The notes below the pieces were generated by a model. That model saw only the letters and a program-made list of their open reading frames with translations, did no database searches and had not been told where the DNA came from. Below, in pieces: positions 12,701-25,494 of a DNA stretch of 64,000 nucleotides; within the stretch, counting starts at the first letter, position 1; the number at the start of each line of letters is the position of its first letter. A program made the translations under genes and the position numbers. Origin of the DNA: Onchocerca lupi. Lineage: Eukaryota > Nematoda > Chromadorea > Rhabditida > Onchocercidae. The stretch covers positions 1 through 64,000 of the forward strand of contig JAOVVO010000253.1 of the NCBI GenBank assembly GCA_028564675.1, given 5' to 3'.

Positions 12701-15700
12701 TTGTTTTGTTGCAACATTCTGGTGAAATGGAATTACAGTATGTCGAGGAAATGTTGGAACGTGGTCAGCTTCACAGGCCTCGACTTCATTTTGAAAATTT
12801 TATTCGTTGTATTGCTGATCTGTATGATGGTGATTCGAAATATTTGGAGCAGTTGTCTACACAATTTTGCTGTAGTGAGAGCGTAAGTTTCTGACCTATT
12901 TGATGAACTGTCGTAAATCAGTTTTATTCGTTTGAACTTTTATATGGATGATTTGATGTGTAGTATGAAGATGAAATTATTATTTTATCAAACACCAAAG
13001 TGATTAGTTTCTTTAGTTCTGAAAATTACATTTTTTGCGAAAGAATATTTGCAACACTGAGCGTGATTCTTCAAAATATTTTATTCAGTGTGATAATTCT
13101 TATTTTTTTATTTTTTTTTTAAGTAACACAATAACAAAAATAAATAAATGTAACACAATAAAATTTAAATAACAAAAATAAAAGTATTCCCAAAGTTGAT
13201 AGAGCATTTTAAAATATTTATTCGCTTCTACGTCAATTTTATCATATTATTTTAGGAAGAATTGGTGAAGTTTTTAAGAAATTGTCGACAACTTATTTCA
13301 CCAGTATTGCAAGTCGCTTTTCTCGATATGCTAAAGAATATCTGTAAATGTGGGGAATCGGCTCACTTCATATTTGAACTGCTTTCTCCATGTCATACAG
13401 CATTTGGTATAATCATTTTTGAAGTACTGAAAATTCTGATTCATTTTCATTGAAGTTGTTAGCTAAAATTTTGATATTCATGAAAAATTAGCATTTATTT
13501 ATTAATTTATTTTTGTTATAGCTGAAAACGCGCTCTGTTGGGACCATTTCTGGACAGCAATGCATGACTATCTTAGACTTTTCAAACACAAAAAGACTCA
13601 GACATCGAGTATAATGCATGCAGCGCCACCAGAACAACATGATACTTTCCAACAAATTCCACAAACCGAGTTAGCTGGCCTTGTTGCATGGGTTCAGCTT
13701 GCAGAAATTGTTGCTAAAAACGTAAAATTTGATGAATCGAAGTTTATTTTGAGCTATGAATTTGCTGTAGTTTTTGATTCATGAATATGATTCCATATTT
13801 TAATTAGCGTAAAATTTGCCAAATGAAAATTATTTCTTCTTAGTTATCTTGATCCATTCTTTGGAAAAAATTTCTTACAGTAATATCATTCAGGACCAGA
13901 GTGCTCGTCTCCAATTCACAGATAATAATTCATGGTCATGTGTAGAAACAACAATAAGTCTAGTGACTTCTGCGATTCCCCTAGTTTTGAAGGGAGCACT
14001 GTTTCGTTTTTTGGCTTCTATTGCAATGTACGAACACGGTGCTCTGAAAATTTGGGCAACGTTGATATCACTCTCTGTTTTGACTAAAACAAGTTCTGGA
14101 AAACTTGTAGGTATACAGGTACATTTATATTTTTAAAAAGGTTCATTACACTAGTTGTTCAAAATTTCTAATCTGAAGACATCGTTTTGACTCTATGAAT
14201 ATTTCTATCAATATTGACATGAATATTTAAAATCATTATTAATGAAATTTTTAAAGGATGAATTAGAAATACGAGAATGTGCGCTCAAGTGCTACGACTC
14301 ATCTATTGGTTTCTTGCACCTCATGAAAACTTTGTTTCTGCATACAAAAAATATCGATAAAAGATATTTGCTCCATTATCTTCAGTTTATAGTCAAATCC
14401 GTTGTCTGCCAATTTTCTGATCGTTCATATGAAAATGTTGCACAAATGGTTTGTTTTTTGTCTTTTGGATTAAGTATGCATAATATTCTTTTTCTGTTTT
14501 TTATTGAATTTTTCTTATTAGTTATCAATAGCTCCATTAAGCTGTGGTCGCAGATTTTATTTTAATTCTATTGTAATAGTCTAAAATATCTTAAGGCTTT
14601 CATTTATCTTAACTTTCATTTTCAGTGGCATTTGTGCTCTGCAGCATGTGATGCTTTGTGCAACTTTCTTTATCGTTATGCAATTACATCGGAATCAATT
14701 ACGAATGCAGAACCGCAAATTGTTATCCTTACGCAAATTTTAAACGATTCTCCTGTATTTCGATCGGTTAGATGCTTTTATTTTCCATGATTATCATTGT
14801 AAATTTGATTTTTATAGCAATTCTTTTAGTAAATTAGTTGTGCTGATAGTCATGCATATTTCTATTTCTTTACTTCCTGGAATTAAAATGAACGATACAT
14901 TTAAATTTGCCACATTTTCACAATTAACATTCTCATATTAGATCGTGTTATGGATATAATACTTTTTTTTTTTTTTTATTGAAATTGTTAAATATATATC
15001 ACACTTTTCAGCTGGGTACAGTGTTATGTGATGGCGCAAAACATTTGCAAAATTTTTCTCCTCGTTCAACGGACCGCGAAACAGCTGTTTTATCAGTATT
15101 GCGTTTATTGGATGTTTGTGTGTCGTTACATGCACCCTTAATAGACGCAGTTCGTGCCACAAATTCCAGTATAATAATTGCATCATTGGATTCACTTTTC
15201 TTATCATCAGTAGAAAGTAGTGGGAGAACAACATATATTACGGTTATCGCTTCATATTTGATACAGGTGTTGTCCATCTTTTACATTTGCACTGTCCCAT
15301 TTTTTCAACTTTCTAAAATTCACTATAGATATCATGTTATGGCAGCGAAATGGGGATTACTTTTATTGCAGCTGGAAGGTGTTCAATATCAATTCTCGTT
15401 TCCAATCCACAAAGCTAATGAGTATTTTCAGGTTTTTAATGTAAAGATATAGCGCAGATTATAGGTTAGGGTGAGCGTTAATGTGTTGACATTGAGTTCA
15501 TAGATTTTTCATTTCTTTTCGAATTGTCAAGGACTTATTCAAAGAGTTTCAGTTATTTATAGATACTAATATATTTAGCAAGTAATATAAAAATTCTTAT
15601 ATTTCATATTAATTTGAAATTATTTAATATCATAAATTGCCGCTTCTAGTCCGTTAATTTCAGTCCGAACTCATTCCTAAGCATGTGTATCACGTAGTAT

Positions 15701-18700
15701 CAATCCTGCGAGAACTTTGTTGTTGTCAACCTTCTCCACAGCACCATCTTGTACAAGCTCTTTCTCCACTTGCATCAGAATTAATTGAAAGTTTTGCGCG
15801 ATTGACTTCTGTTAAAATGACGGTGATTGAGGCTTCTGCTCTTGATTCGCCCATTTATCATGGTTTGATTTCATACGATTTATAACTTGAAATCTACTTT
15901 TCTGGTTGATAATTCACGAATATGAAGATGCTGTTGTAATTTCTGTGTTAAAAACTATTAAAAAATTTTATATTGTTGAATTAGTTTTCTTTAATGAATC
16001 TTTCTAGGAATTGATGATTTATCAGTAGCGAGAATACGTGGTGAAACAGCACGTTTATTCATTGAAATGTGTACATCGAGTATTGAGAATAATCCAGGCA
16101 CTACCAATTTAGTCTACCTTTTCTGTGGTTTCAAAATGCCTGATTTGATAAATTCCGTTATTGAGCCTCCAGGCAAGTCGTGATTTTATAGATATATTCG
16201 TAAATACAATTTGTAAGATCTTCATGAGAACTGAGAGCATAAGTTCGATAAAAATTTTGATGTGTAATATATTTTTTGCATGAGAAATTCAAGTTTCAGG
16301 AAAATCAAGTTTTAGATACAGAATGCTTTTTTTTAAAGCATAAGATCCTATTTACAATCGCATTTAAATGAAGATTATTAAAATAGTGAATGAATTTGTA
16401 TCTTATTATTAAGAGGAAAAAAAGAAGAAAAAACTTCGTTATAAAATTTCAACAGAATTTCAGCAGTTTAAACAAAATATTTGTAAAAAAAAAAAAGTTA
16501 GGAAACGAACATAATCGAGATTAGACAATAATTTTTGCAAATCAGATCATGATCATGATCACTCATATCATATGTCTGCAGAATATTGTCACTGGAAAGT
16601 GACAGCTTCCTCATCTCTTTCTCCTTTCTTCTTTTCTTCATCAATGAAATCAGATGAAACTTGCATTAGTTAGAGAATTATTTCTAAGGAATATCATTTT
16701 TCATTTTCTTTCAATACCTGTTTAACTGATCTATTTACTAACGTATGATAAGTTAACGTAAGTAACGAACTTGAAATGTAAATAACGAATTTTAGGATTG
16801 AATGGTACCGCAATGACTTGTTTGCACAGTCTGGTTGATTTACTGTTGGAAATAACAACTTCTAAAGCTCCATTTGCTCTTCCATTTGCTGGGCTTTTTG
16901 AACCAACACTTCGATTCATGGTAAGCTATTGTTTAATTTTACTGTGGTAAATATTAAAGCAAAAAAGTTCCTTTTGATTGTTAGAAGTTCAGCTTATTTT
17001 TTTTTTTTTTTTTTTGTATATTTAATTTTCAGCGATGTACTCAAATTTTAAATCAGTTTCAGAATTTTCTCATTTCCAATAATTTCGAATGAAACTTTTT
17101 CGTTTTTTTTTTTTTATTTTTGCATATTTTAGCATTTTCTAATGAATATGGCATTTACGAAACGGTTATATTTAAATCATTCTCTTGCAGTTGCGGCTCA
17201 TATCAATAAACTCTGGTTGTTCAGCTGTTATCCTAAGGTTTTTTCGCTCAAATCATGATCTTATTTATCGCTTAGCATCTTCTCCACTGCTTTTGGATAT
17301 AAAAGCACATAGTGATAGAGAGGAAGATTTGGTATTAAAGAATTTAAAAATCACTATTCAAGGACTTATGCTACATTTAAGTGCTATTGAATTATCTTCT
17401 CTCTTACAAAATCGACACTATAGGTTTGTTTTTGTTTCTAACGCTAGGTAAACAAAAATTTTTAAATCTTGCACGATGCCATTTTGGGTTCCTTGCAAGT
17501 TAAATAATAGACAGCTAATAAAAATTTGATTATTCTGAAAATTTAACAAATCTTATATCCCTATTGATAGATCAAGTTTAATGAAACAAATTTCATCAAG
17601 ATTGATCATTCTAATATTACTAAGTATAGATCTTCTTAGTATACTGGATATGCAGCTGCTAAGCTGAGTTCATGGATTAATAGTTTCGTCAATTTAGTGA
17701 AAATGTGAAAATTGCAATTCATATACTTATTATGTAGTTATGAGCCCAAAGATTCGAATCAGTTTTTGTTCTAGTCATCCAGAACGTTATTTTCATCTGA
17801 TGCTATCGCAGAGAGATGAGATAATGGAAGAACAAGGTTCAACAGTTGAGTCCGTATTAGGACAAGTTAGTCTCAACTACAGTCCAAATGAACAAAGGAG
17901 TGAAGAAGGTCAGATGTGGGAGATTTTTTTTTTAGAAACAACAAAAAAAATCTCAGACATAACTTAAATCATTCAATTTTTATCTAACATACTGATTACT
18001 GATTGTGCTACAACTATATTTAGAAGCAGATTCTTTTTCTCGGATTTTCTGAAGTTTTTCGAAATTTAATGAGGAATAAGGCGTTTATCTGCTCTCCAAG
18101 TTTGCAAGATTTAAAAAAAATAATTCCAAGATTTTGTCTTCTAGAATGGCCTTTTTTATGGAAATTATTAAGAACAAAAGCTGATTTTAATGAAACGGTG
18201 ATTCCGGCAATGGAATTGCTTAATACGAAAAAATTGCAACAGGTGAACCATTTTTTTTTTTTTTTTTTTTTGAATTTTGTCGTGAAATTGAAATTGAGAA
18301 ATCAGCTTATTAAAATGAACAAAGAAAAAAAGCGCTTATCAAAAAAACGAAGAGAAGGAGAGGAAAACCCTAGAGTCCAGACTCATAGCGTTGAGTAATT
18401 TTCAGGAAATTTTACAAAGCAAATGGATGAAATTACATACGGTATTATCTTTGAAAATATGTCGTATATTTTCCAGATCTTGTCGTTGTGTTTACGTCCC
18501 ACATCTGCAAATGTTCAGCAGTGTGATATCGAGCATTTAAACTGGCTGCTTTGCAGAGAATTTAGTATGGTTGTTAATGAAATGCAACCCAAGTTCAGTT
18601 TGGGAATCGCGCAGGTATTTAACGCTATACATCCACTGTTGTTTGCTTTCAAATCAAAAAAATTTAATATAAATATATATATATAATCCTTGTGAAAAGA

Positions 18701-21700
18701 GACTGTTCTTTATCTTTGAAAATTTTCGTTTCTATTGCTTCTTTATTACAGGATACGAAACAGTTGCTTCAGTACTGCACAACTTATAACCTTATGAAAA
18801 ATGCAGAAGCATCACTGCGACAGCTTCTTTCTGGTTGGCTATCGTTTGTGAATGTTCTGGCTATATTCTCTCCGGTTCCATTTCTTGCTCTTGGTAAATG
18901 TTTTCATTTATAATTCATGTTGTCTTGTTGAAGTTAGAGTTTTTATATTAGCACTTCTAATTTCATACATCGAAAGATATTCAGGTAGAGTTTTTTAGAT
19001 GTTTATAATACCATTCTGTATGAATTATTTTCAGACGTTCAATACCAGTACCTCTCAGATGCATTATATCTTTTGCTAAACTATGCTTCGGATACATATA
19101 TGGATGCGAAACTTTCTTCAGCAGTTTCACATTGTCTTCTGAGGTTGGCTTACATATTTTGATATTATCCGTATTTTAAATATTGAAGCTTAATGAAATT
19201 CACAGTTAGTCACATATTTTTCTAAATTTGTTAGTTTACAAATTTTTCTTTAGATTGACGGCTTCGATCTGTGTACTGCTAAAAAGTTTGAAAAAAGAAG
19301 TTGCTGCATTTAGAATTGCTATTACTGATGTTGCTGACGTTTTGATCCGATTTCTGATACAACCCGGTAAATTTACTTATTTCTTTTGTGCTTTGCCGAT
19401 ATATGAGATTTTTATTTGTTATACTTATCTATGAGATTTTCTTTAATCCTAGCTATACTTAACTACATGTTACAGATTTCAGAAAAATTTTTAACTTTAA
19501 AAAGTTTCTAGGTAAACGATCGCTGCAAACGAAATTGGATTTATATGTTTGCATTTCACTTATCTTAAATTATTCAGTTGAAACATTTGTCTCGAAGAAT
19601 ATAGGATATCAGGATGCTTCTCATTTTGGTGATGACTTTCTGTTTGATTTAACAGCCTTTGAGATTGCACAACAGGATCTTTTGCGAAACGCATTTATAA
19701 AATATGGACATGAACTAATTTCGCTGCTGTCCAAAGATATTTGCGATTCACCATCAGGGCTCAGAGTAAGTTATTTGCATATTTGATGGAATCTTCCAAC
19801 TTTTCTTTGCATTGAAATATAGGATTAGCTTTATTTGTTTGAATATTTGTTATGCTAAAAAAAATTATCTCATTGAATTATTGATAATGAATTTAGGTAA
19901 TTCTATTGATATTACCTTCCCAAATAATATGTCAATTATTTTGCTTACATAACTATTCCAACACTTTCGGTTATCTATTTTTTTGATTCAGACGGGTGTA
20001 GTTGCGAGATCCGCTTAATTCTTATAAGATATAAGAAAGTTAATGATGTAATGTTTTCACCATTTTTCTGAGCGGCAATCAGATTAGAAGTGATTTTTCT
20101 GTTTTGCCGTTTTCTTGTTGTTTTTTTTTTTTCTTTATAAAATATTGATTCCTTCGGCTTCTTAACATTATTATTAGATTTTACAGTTATAGTTTGAGCT
20201 AATGGAACTTTATTATACCAGAAGAAATAATCCTTGCTGGTCGAATACCATACGTTTTAACAATTAAATCATTTACGTCATCCCGTGAAATAATAGGTTT
20301 ATCAATAAGTAGTGCTTCTGGACTTTGTATTCGAATCCATTGAACATATTCTTTATTATCATTTTCTGTTTGTGTGACCACACCATCATATACATTCTTT
20401 TTTGCATAAACCTTGATAGAGGGCATTTGTCCTTGAGTAGTTCTAATATTATTAAGAGAAATAAAGAAACATTTTCATAGAGTATAGTTAAATGAAGAGG
20501 GATGACTGAAATCGAAAATTCAATTGCTTACCTCAGATTGCAGAATTCCCAAAGTTACATAATGATTAAGTGGGCAGCCTGATATGAAATTTAATTTTTT
20601 GCACCATCAAAACTTTCAGTTTCATAGTTTTATTGGGGCTGACTCTTTTGTTTTCTCCATTATGTACATTCGATCCGGCAACTAATAAATATAATTATAA
20701 GATCGTTTTGGATAATCTTAATTACTTTTATTTGTAGTATTGATATGGTTTAATATTATAGATCTCTTCATCGTTCCTAAGATTGAAAAATGACAAAGGT
20801 GAATTCTTAATGCAATTAAATTGCTTTAGTTTGCATGAGTTTCGTATGAAGAAGTTGATAAAGAATGATACGAGCAAGCCAACAATCAAGTAGCCGAAAA
20901 AATAAAGACCAAGAAAATGTTTTCTGAAAATTTGATAGTTGTGATTGATTCTCAATTTTTTGGCATTCAATTCCCTCTTTCTTTCAGTGAATATTCCATA
21001 ACGAAAGAAGTTCATTTCTTTCTAGATGATTAGATATAAGAAGTTAATACCATCACCATCATCATTTTAACCTATCGATCTGAAACACTTGTTGATATTC
21101 AAACACTGCTGTTCGTTTGATCACTCTTAGAAAGCATAGAATTTCATTCTTTTTCTGGTAGGCGGAATACTGGATTACTTTTTCTTCTTTCCATATCTAA
21201 TCTAATCTATAACAAACATTCAAAATATTTTGCTGGAATTTCCGAAAATTTTTGAGGTGTTTAAATAATTCTTAAAAATTTCAGGTCATTTGCAAACGGT
21301 AAATTTTACCGCCCAACTTCATATCTCCAACACCAGTTGTAATTATAAAATAAATGAGATCTGAGCCTGCGGCAAATAAAATTGAACTATCACACATCCA
21401 CTAGTTACCAAGCCGATCACTGCCATTACGATAATCATTACTGGTGTACTGAGCAAGTGATCTATCAATCGTAGCCTATAGTTTGAATATAATAAATGGA
21501 ATAAATTTACTATCAGATGTTTTAGTTTTACTGCGATTTAAGCATCAAGTAATTATCAAGTAATGTAACATTCATATATTTAGTTTGTGGCATTATTTTG
21601 TCTCACACAAATATTGCGTGAAGATGCAGTGGGATATCAGTCGTTGGCATTTGAATTCCTTCGTACTGGAATGTTAAGATATGTTTTGGAGTCAGTAGCA

Positions 21701-23174
21701 AATGTTAATTTAAGTGGATCCGAGACTAGTGATATCCGTTGTTTGGAACATTGTAATGTTGTATTGGTAGGTTTGGCAAACTTTTCGAAATTATTGATCA
21801 AGTTCATTTTTTATTTTCTATCTAAAAACAAATTTTTTTTCTCTATTTTACAAGACGAACAGGGGTCCAGGATTTTTTATACACACTAGGTATTATTAGA
21901 ATTTTTGCTTTACGATTTTGTTCAGTTATGAGTGGAAAGATTAGCGATTGAACAGTTTCTAAAATTTGTCAAGTTGCCATTCGATTATACTAATCCAATA
22001 AGAGATTTGTAGATTTTGTTCATTCAACTCGGACTTACCAGTTGTGGCTGGAACGGTCTGTATGATGTTAACGCTTTGCAAGTGTTAGCAAACATTCCTC
22101 TGTGGTCAAATCCACCGAAAGATGTATTTCTTGCATCCAATTTTGACTTGAAGTAAGTTTTTTGTTTATGATTGTTAGTTACATAAATGTATTATCTAAT
22201 ATTTTAATTATATTATATTTTCAAATGTGCCTATTTATGAAATTCATAACTTACATAAATTTGAATTATTTCACTTTAAAAAAGGCTCAGTAAATGAGTG
22301 CTGATGTGGAATTGTAGGATTCGCAGCGTCCCTTCAATGTACATGAATTATGTTGCAAACGTAGTGTATCTTTGTATTGCGTTGTGTTCGAATTCTCATT
22401 GGAAAAGGATCTCAATCCAGGTAAACATTTAATATCATTTGAAATTCGTACTTACATAATATCATTTAATGTCATTTGAAATTTTTTTAAATATGGAAAA
22501 AAAGTTAAGAAATAACCAAACTCCGTGAAAAAGGTAAGTAATTGAAATATTTTAATTGAATTGTACAAACTGCAAACTAAGCTAAACTCTGAAATGCTGT
22601 GATATGTTATACTTTATCATCTTCCGTTTTTATAGATTCTTGGGCTGTTATCATGCAGCGCTGATGTGTTGAATCATTTGATGCGAACTAATAGACAATA
22701 TTCATTTCTTGAAAAATGTGGCATGCTTATTGCGCATATCCATCACTTTGGTATGAGTCATTCATATTTCTGAGCTTTTGAAATGAAAGACTTTTCTTCA
22801 GGCTCTTTTTTTTTTTTTTTTTTTTGCAGCATCAAAATCTTGGAGCTCAATCAGATTTTTGTTTAAGAGAGCACTTTTGCTTGTTTTTAAAAGCTTAAGT
22901 TCTCTCCATTTTATCAGTATAATCAGTAGTATCATGAAATGAATTATTTGTTGTATAACTTTCGAGATTATAAGAAACGATTTTCCGTCTCTTTTTGCAT
23001 ATGGATTTTCTTTTCTTTTCAGATATCTCAGCTCAGCCGTTTATTGAGAAATCAAGTTGTTTAAATGCTTTGAGGAAGTTGTCTGGTAAGATAGTATCTT
23101 CTTCAGCTCCTTTGAGAGCCTCTTTCAACACTCCACGACATCTCTTCAATAATTCCAGTTACATTATTAGTTGA
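9718..23174 (+). CDS. npp-3: Nucleoporin NUP205 (C. elegans NPP-3 orthologue)
   Basis: NUP205 is a large alpha-helical scaffold of the inner ring of the nuclear pore. About 32 exons encode roughly 1,700 residues; human NUP205 has about 2,000. The order of conserved blocks matches: EAIIISDLF and FPFLTRGLCAV (exons from 10196 and 10914), GLVAWVQL (13522-13721), IPLVLKGALFRFLAS (13894-14118), LRELCCCQP (15664-15862), SHPERYFHLML (from 17775) and the C-terminal helices at 21584-23174. Other exons: 9718-9867, 11255-11360, 11515-11618, 11733-11943, 12077-12220, 12362-12537, 12700-12882, 13256-13406, 14257-14448, 14626-14766, 15012-15266, 15372-15431, 16008-16172, 16796-16920, 17191-17423, 18024-18242, 18406-18614, 18752-18893, 19035-19143, 19254-19366, 19512-19765, 22013-22152, 22318-22420, 22636-22750. 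The start lies nine bases after a TTTTTTTCAG acceptor. The ends of exons 15372-15431 and 17775-17865 and the frame near 18440 are uncertain. Confidence 0.92.
10741..10811. repeat. Inverted repeat in a NUP205 intron
   Basis: Arms 10741-10768 and 10784-10811 are reverse complements at 27 of 28 positions, with a 15-base loop. A partial third copy of the right arm lies at about 10843-10875. It could be a small foldback element or a transcribed hairpin. Confidence 0.85.
16173..16178 (+). other. GC-type 5' splice site in NUP205
   Basis: The exon ending at 16172 must join in phase 1 to the exon starting at 16796 to give PPGLNGTAMTC, which matches the family. The only fitting donor is AG|GCAAGT, the classical GC-AG consensus. 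No GT donor fits the frame here. Confidence 0.75.
20199..20442 (-). CDS. Unrecognised small ORF nested in a NUP205 intron
   Basis: On the strand opposite NUP205, an ORF starts at ATG 20426 and ends in a TAG at 20199-20201, giving 75 residues beginning MPSIKVYAKKNVYDG. It lies just after a TATTAG acceptor (exon edge 20442), and an upstream GAG|GTAAGC donor around 20,480 could be its partner. Composition looks protein-like (charged and aromatic residues, few Ser runs). I recognise no family. It may be the last exon of the nested gene described with the two membrane ORFs above it. Confidence 0.4.
20728..21025 (-). CDS. Unrecognised ORF with one membrane segment, nested in a NUP205 intron
   Basis: The open frame begins KEMNFFRYGIF directly after a CTAG acceptor and runs to a TAA at 20728-20730. 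A strongly hydrophobic stretch, LGLYFFGYLIVGLLVSFF, could span a membrane, and a basic segment precedes it. I cannot assign a family. Together with 21343-21475 and 20199-20442 it suggests a small minus-strand membrane-protein gene inside the NUP205 intron, but the joins between the pieces do not resolve in phase. Confidence 0.4.
21343..21475 (-). CDS. Exon-like ORF with a membrane segment, nested in a NUP205 intron
   Basis: Downstream of a CTATAG acceptor on the minus strand, the frame reads LRLIDHLLSTPVMIIVMAVI and continues through GLVTSGCVIVQFYL, a clear hydrophobic span, to a TAA at 21343-21345. A GTAACT sequence inside could be a donor. It looks coding but has no family I recognise. Confidence 0.4.
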
Positions 23175-24814
23175 TATTTTAAACATGTTCTTGTTGATGT
23201 AACTTTATTTAAAAAGATGGAGCATAACATGTCACTCGAAAGCCTTTTTGACAATGGTAATTTTCTGTAGAATATATTGATTGAGGACACTTTGCCAGGA
23301 CATCATGCAGTAGTTATTAAAATACTCAGCAATTAAGATCATTTAGATATTGCTCTTTTAAGTTGGGAAAATTAAGATGGTAAAATTTCCAAGGAATTAT
23401 CGAAATTTAGGATAGTTATAGAATCACTGGAAATCCAAATTATCTATTTCGCTGTTTTTTGTTTTTGTATATTCTGCGATTCTTTGTTTTAGAAGGAATA
23501 AATTACTTATAAATGATATGTTATTGGAAATTATTTCAAGTTAAAGTTACAATGTTCTTCCTGAAATGTGATTGCGTGCTTGGTTTGCAGCTTTTTAAAT
23601 TCAAGATTCATGACTTCGGCTAGATTTTTTTTTTTTTCTGGAATAATTGCGAAAGATTCAGCGATTTATTCATGTTTTTGGATGTTCAAGAATGCTGACC
23701 TTTTACTGTTTTCTACAAGAGTGATGAAATTATACTTTCGAAGTTATTTGTTAATGTGAGACCTCTTATCCAACCGTATCAATGCTAAAAGAGACTGAAA
23801 ATCTGTAAATTACATACTGTTTTACTAGTGATCGATATAATTCAAATAAAATGCCTTGTACATACAAGAAGGTTGTAAATGGAGTTATAGCTCATTTCAC
23901 AATATTATTGCTCCATATACTATTAATTAGCATCCACTGCAATACAACAAAATTTAGAGCAAGATGAAGAATGAGTTAATACGCAATTAAGAGCGAACGA
24001 ATTTATGGTTGAATATTTGCTTTGGACGATGTTAATGTTAACTGAGGTTAATACATTGTCATTTCGCAGTGATAGAAAGTATAAATAAATGCATAAAAGT
24101 TGTTGTGGAATGCATTATGACCGATTATTTTGAAGCATTACCAATGACAAGAAATCAAAAAATTTCATTCTTTCATTTTTGTTATTCGATCATCTAGTTA
24201 CTGATTCACTTTTTGAGATTCGCAAAAACATAATCTTGAAATGATTATGTTTTTATCCTTATAGATAAGAGACCTAATTACGAATAATTTTAAGGAATAC
24301 GAAAAATATTTTGTAACTCCATGTTTCCCAGTTCTACAATTCATGGAAATCTAAGCCTTGAATCAGAGGCACTAATTTATTCAAATTTGGAAACATTTGG
24401 CAAAAAAGATTCGAAAGAAAATAAAAAATTGATAAGCGAATTATGTCATATTTTACACAAATAGTTCGCTGTCGATAGTTTGAGTCACCAATTGAACAGT
24501 TTGAGTAAAAAGCGTCGTGAAATTCTACGCAATACCAAACCATTTTAGGAATTGCTATGCTTATATTAGATTAACAAGGGAAATTTAATTAAATCATGCT
24601 GACTGATAAAATAACAACATAATGTCATACATAAATTAGGAAATCGAACTGCAATCAATACTGCGATGCTTGCTCTAAATGTAAAAATTAAAGTATGTGT
24701 TGTACTTATCCAGTACCATGCAATAATTATAATAACAAAGCAAATTTTTTAAACATTTTTTCTGTTCTTATCACTTCTTGGGTCATTTTAATGCTTGTTC
24801 ATATTGCAACGTAC
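23175..24814. other. AT-rich sequence 3' of NUP205, no gene seen
   Basis: This stretch holds the 3' flank of NUP205 and poly-T runs. No ORF has plausible splice sites or a family match. Confidence 0.6.
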
Positions 24815-25494
24815 TGTCGGGAAAATCCGAAAATTGATATAAACAAGGAGTGTTAAAGGTCATGAAGCGCTGATTTCAAATGTACCAACAGGCCTATAAC
24901 ATGGGTAAACATTTTCCCGCCAAACGCTCCAATTAAGAGGTAAACAAAGTGAGATCATGAGACGCCAAATTGGAGATCAGGAAAGAAGGAGAGATCCAGA
25001 AAGGATATATAAGGATCGGATTTGGAGCAGAAGCATGTTTTTATACCACGATTGGTAAACGAGCGCCAGTGTTTCTACGGCAGTTCTCGACAAGGGTTTT
25101 CTACCAACAGTATTTAACAACGACCCCAGCAATAATCGATTCGAACAGACAAAACAATCAACAACAGGGACCAGAATTATTCTGTCCTACGAGCAACAAA
25201 GGAAAGAAACACAGTGAATAGTCACTTGGATACTTTCGAATAGCTATTTGTTCGTAATTGTTTCCCTATTAATTGATACCTTTTTCTAACAAGAATTGTC
25301 ATATTCGCAAAAATTATTTTCAAGATACGTACTACTTCTTACTAGAGTAATTATCAAACAGTTTCTTATAATTCACTAATTAATTTGCCGGTGATCTAGA
25401 TCACTAATAGATGGCAATTCTAGAACAGTTTAAAGTTATTAGCGAGATGTTTTTTCATTAGTACTTTCTTTGAAAAATTTTCAACGTAGCGACA
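24815..25494. mobile_element. Probable solo LTR (BEL/Pao-like)
   Basis: A 680-bp block starts TGTCGGG and ends CGACA, so its tips are short inverted repeats of the TG...CA kind. It contains a TATA-like GGATATATAAGG around 25,003-25,014. It is markedly less AT-rich than its surroundings and has no sense or antisense gene. No second copy or internal retroelement region is in the window, so it would be a solo LTR. The flanks lack a convincing target-site duplication, so the exact ends are uncertain and the family is an inference from the TGTCGGG terminus. Confidence 0.4.

Noticed and set aside
15329..15431. Reading NUP205 through the possible acceptor at 15328
   Set aside because: That junction gives the wrong frame. 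Using the TTGCAG acceptor at 15371 keeps phase 0 and leads correctly to the next exon.
24970..25221. Plus-strand ORF of 83 residues with a Gln/Asn stretch
   Set aside because: It lies inside the probable LTR, where open frames are incidental.
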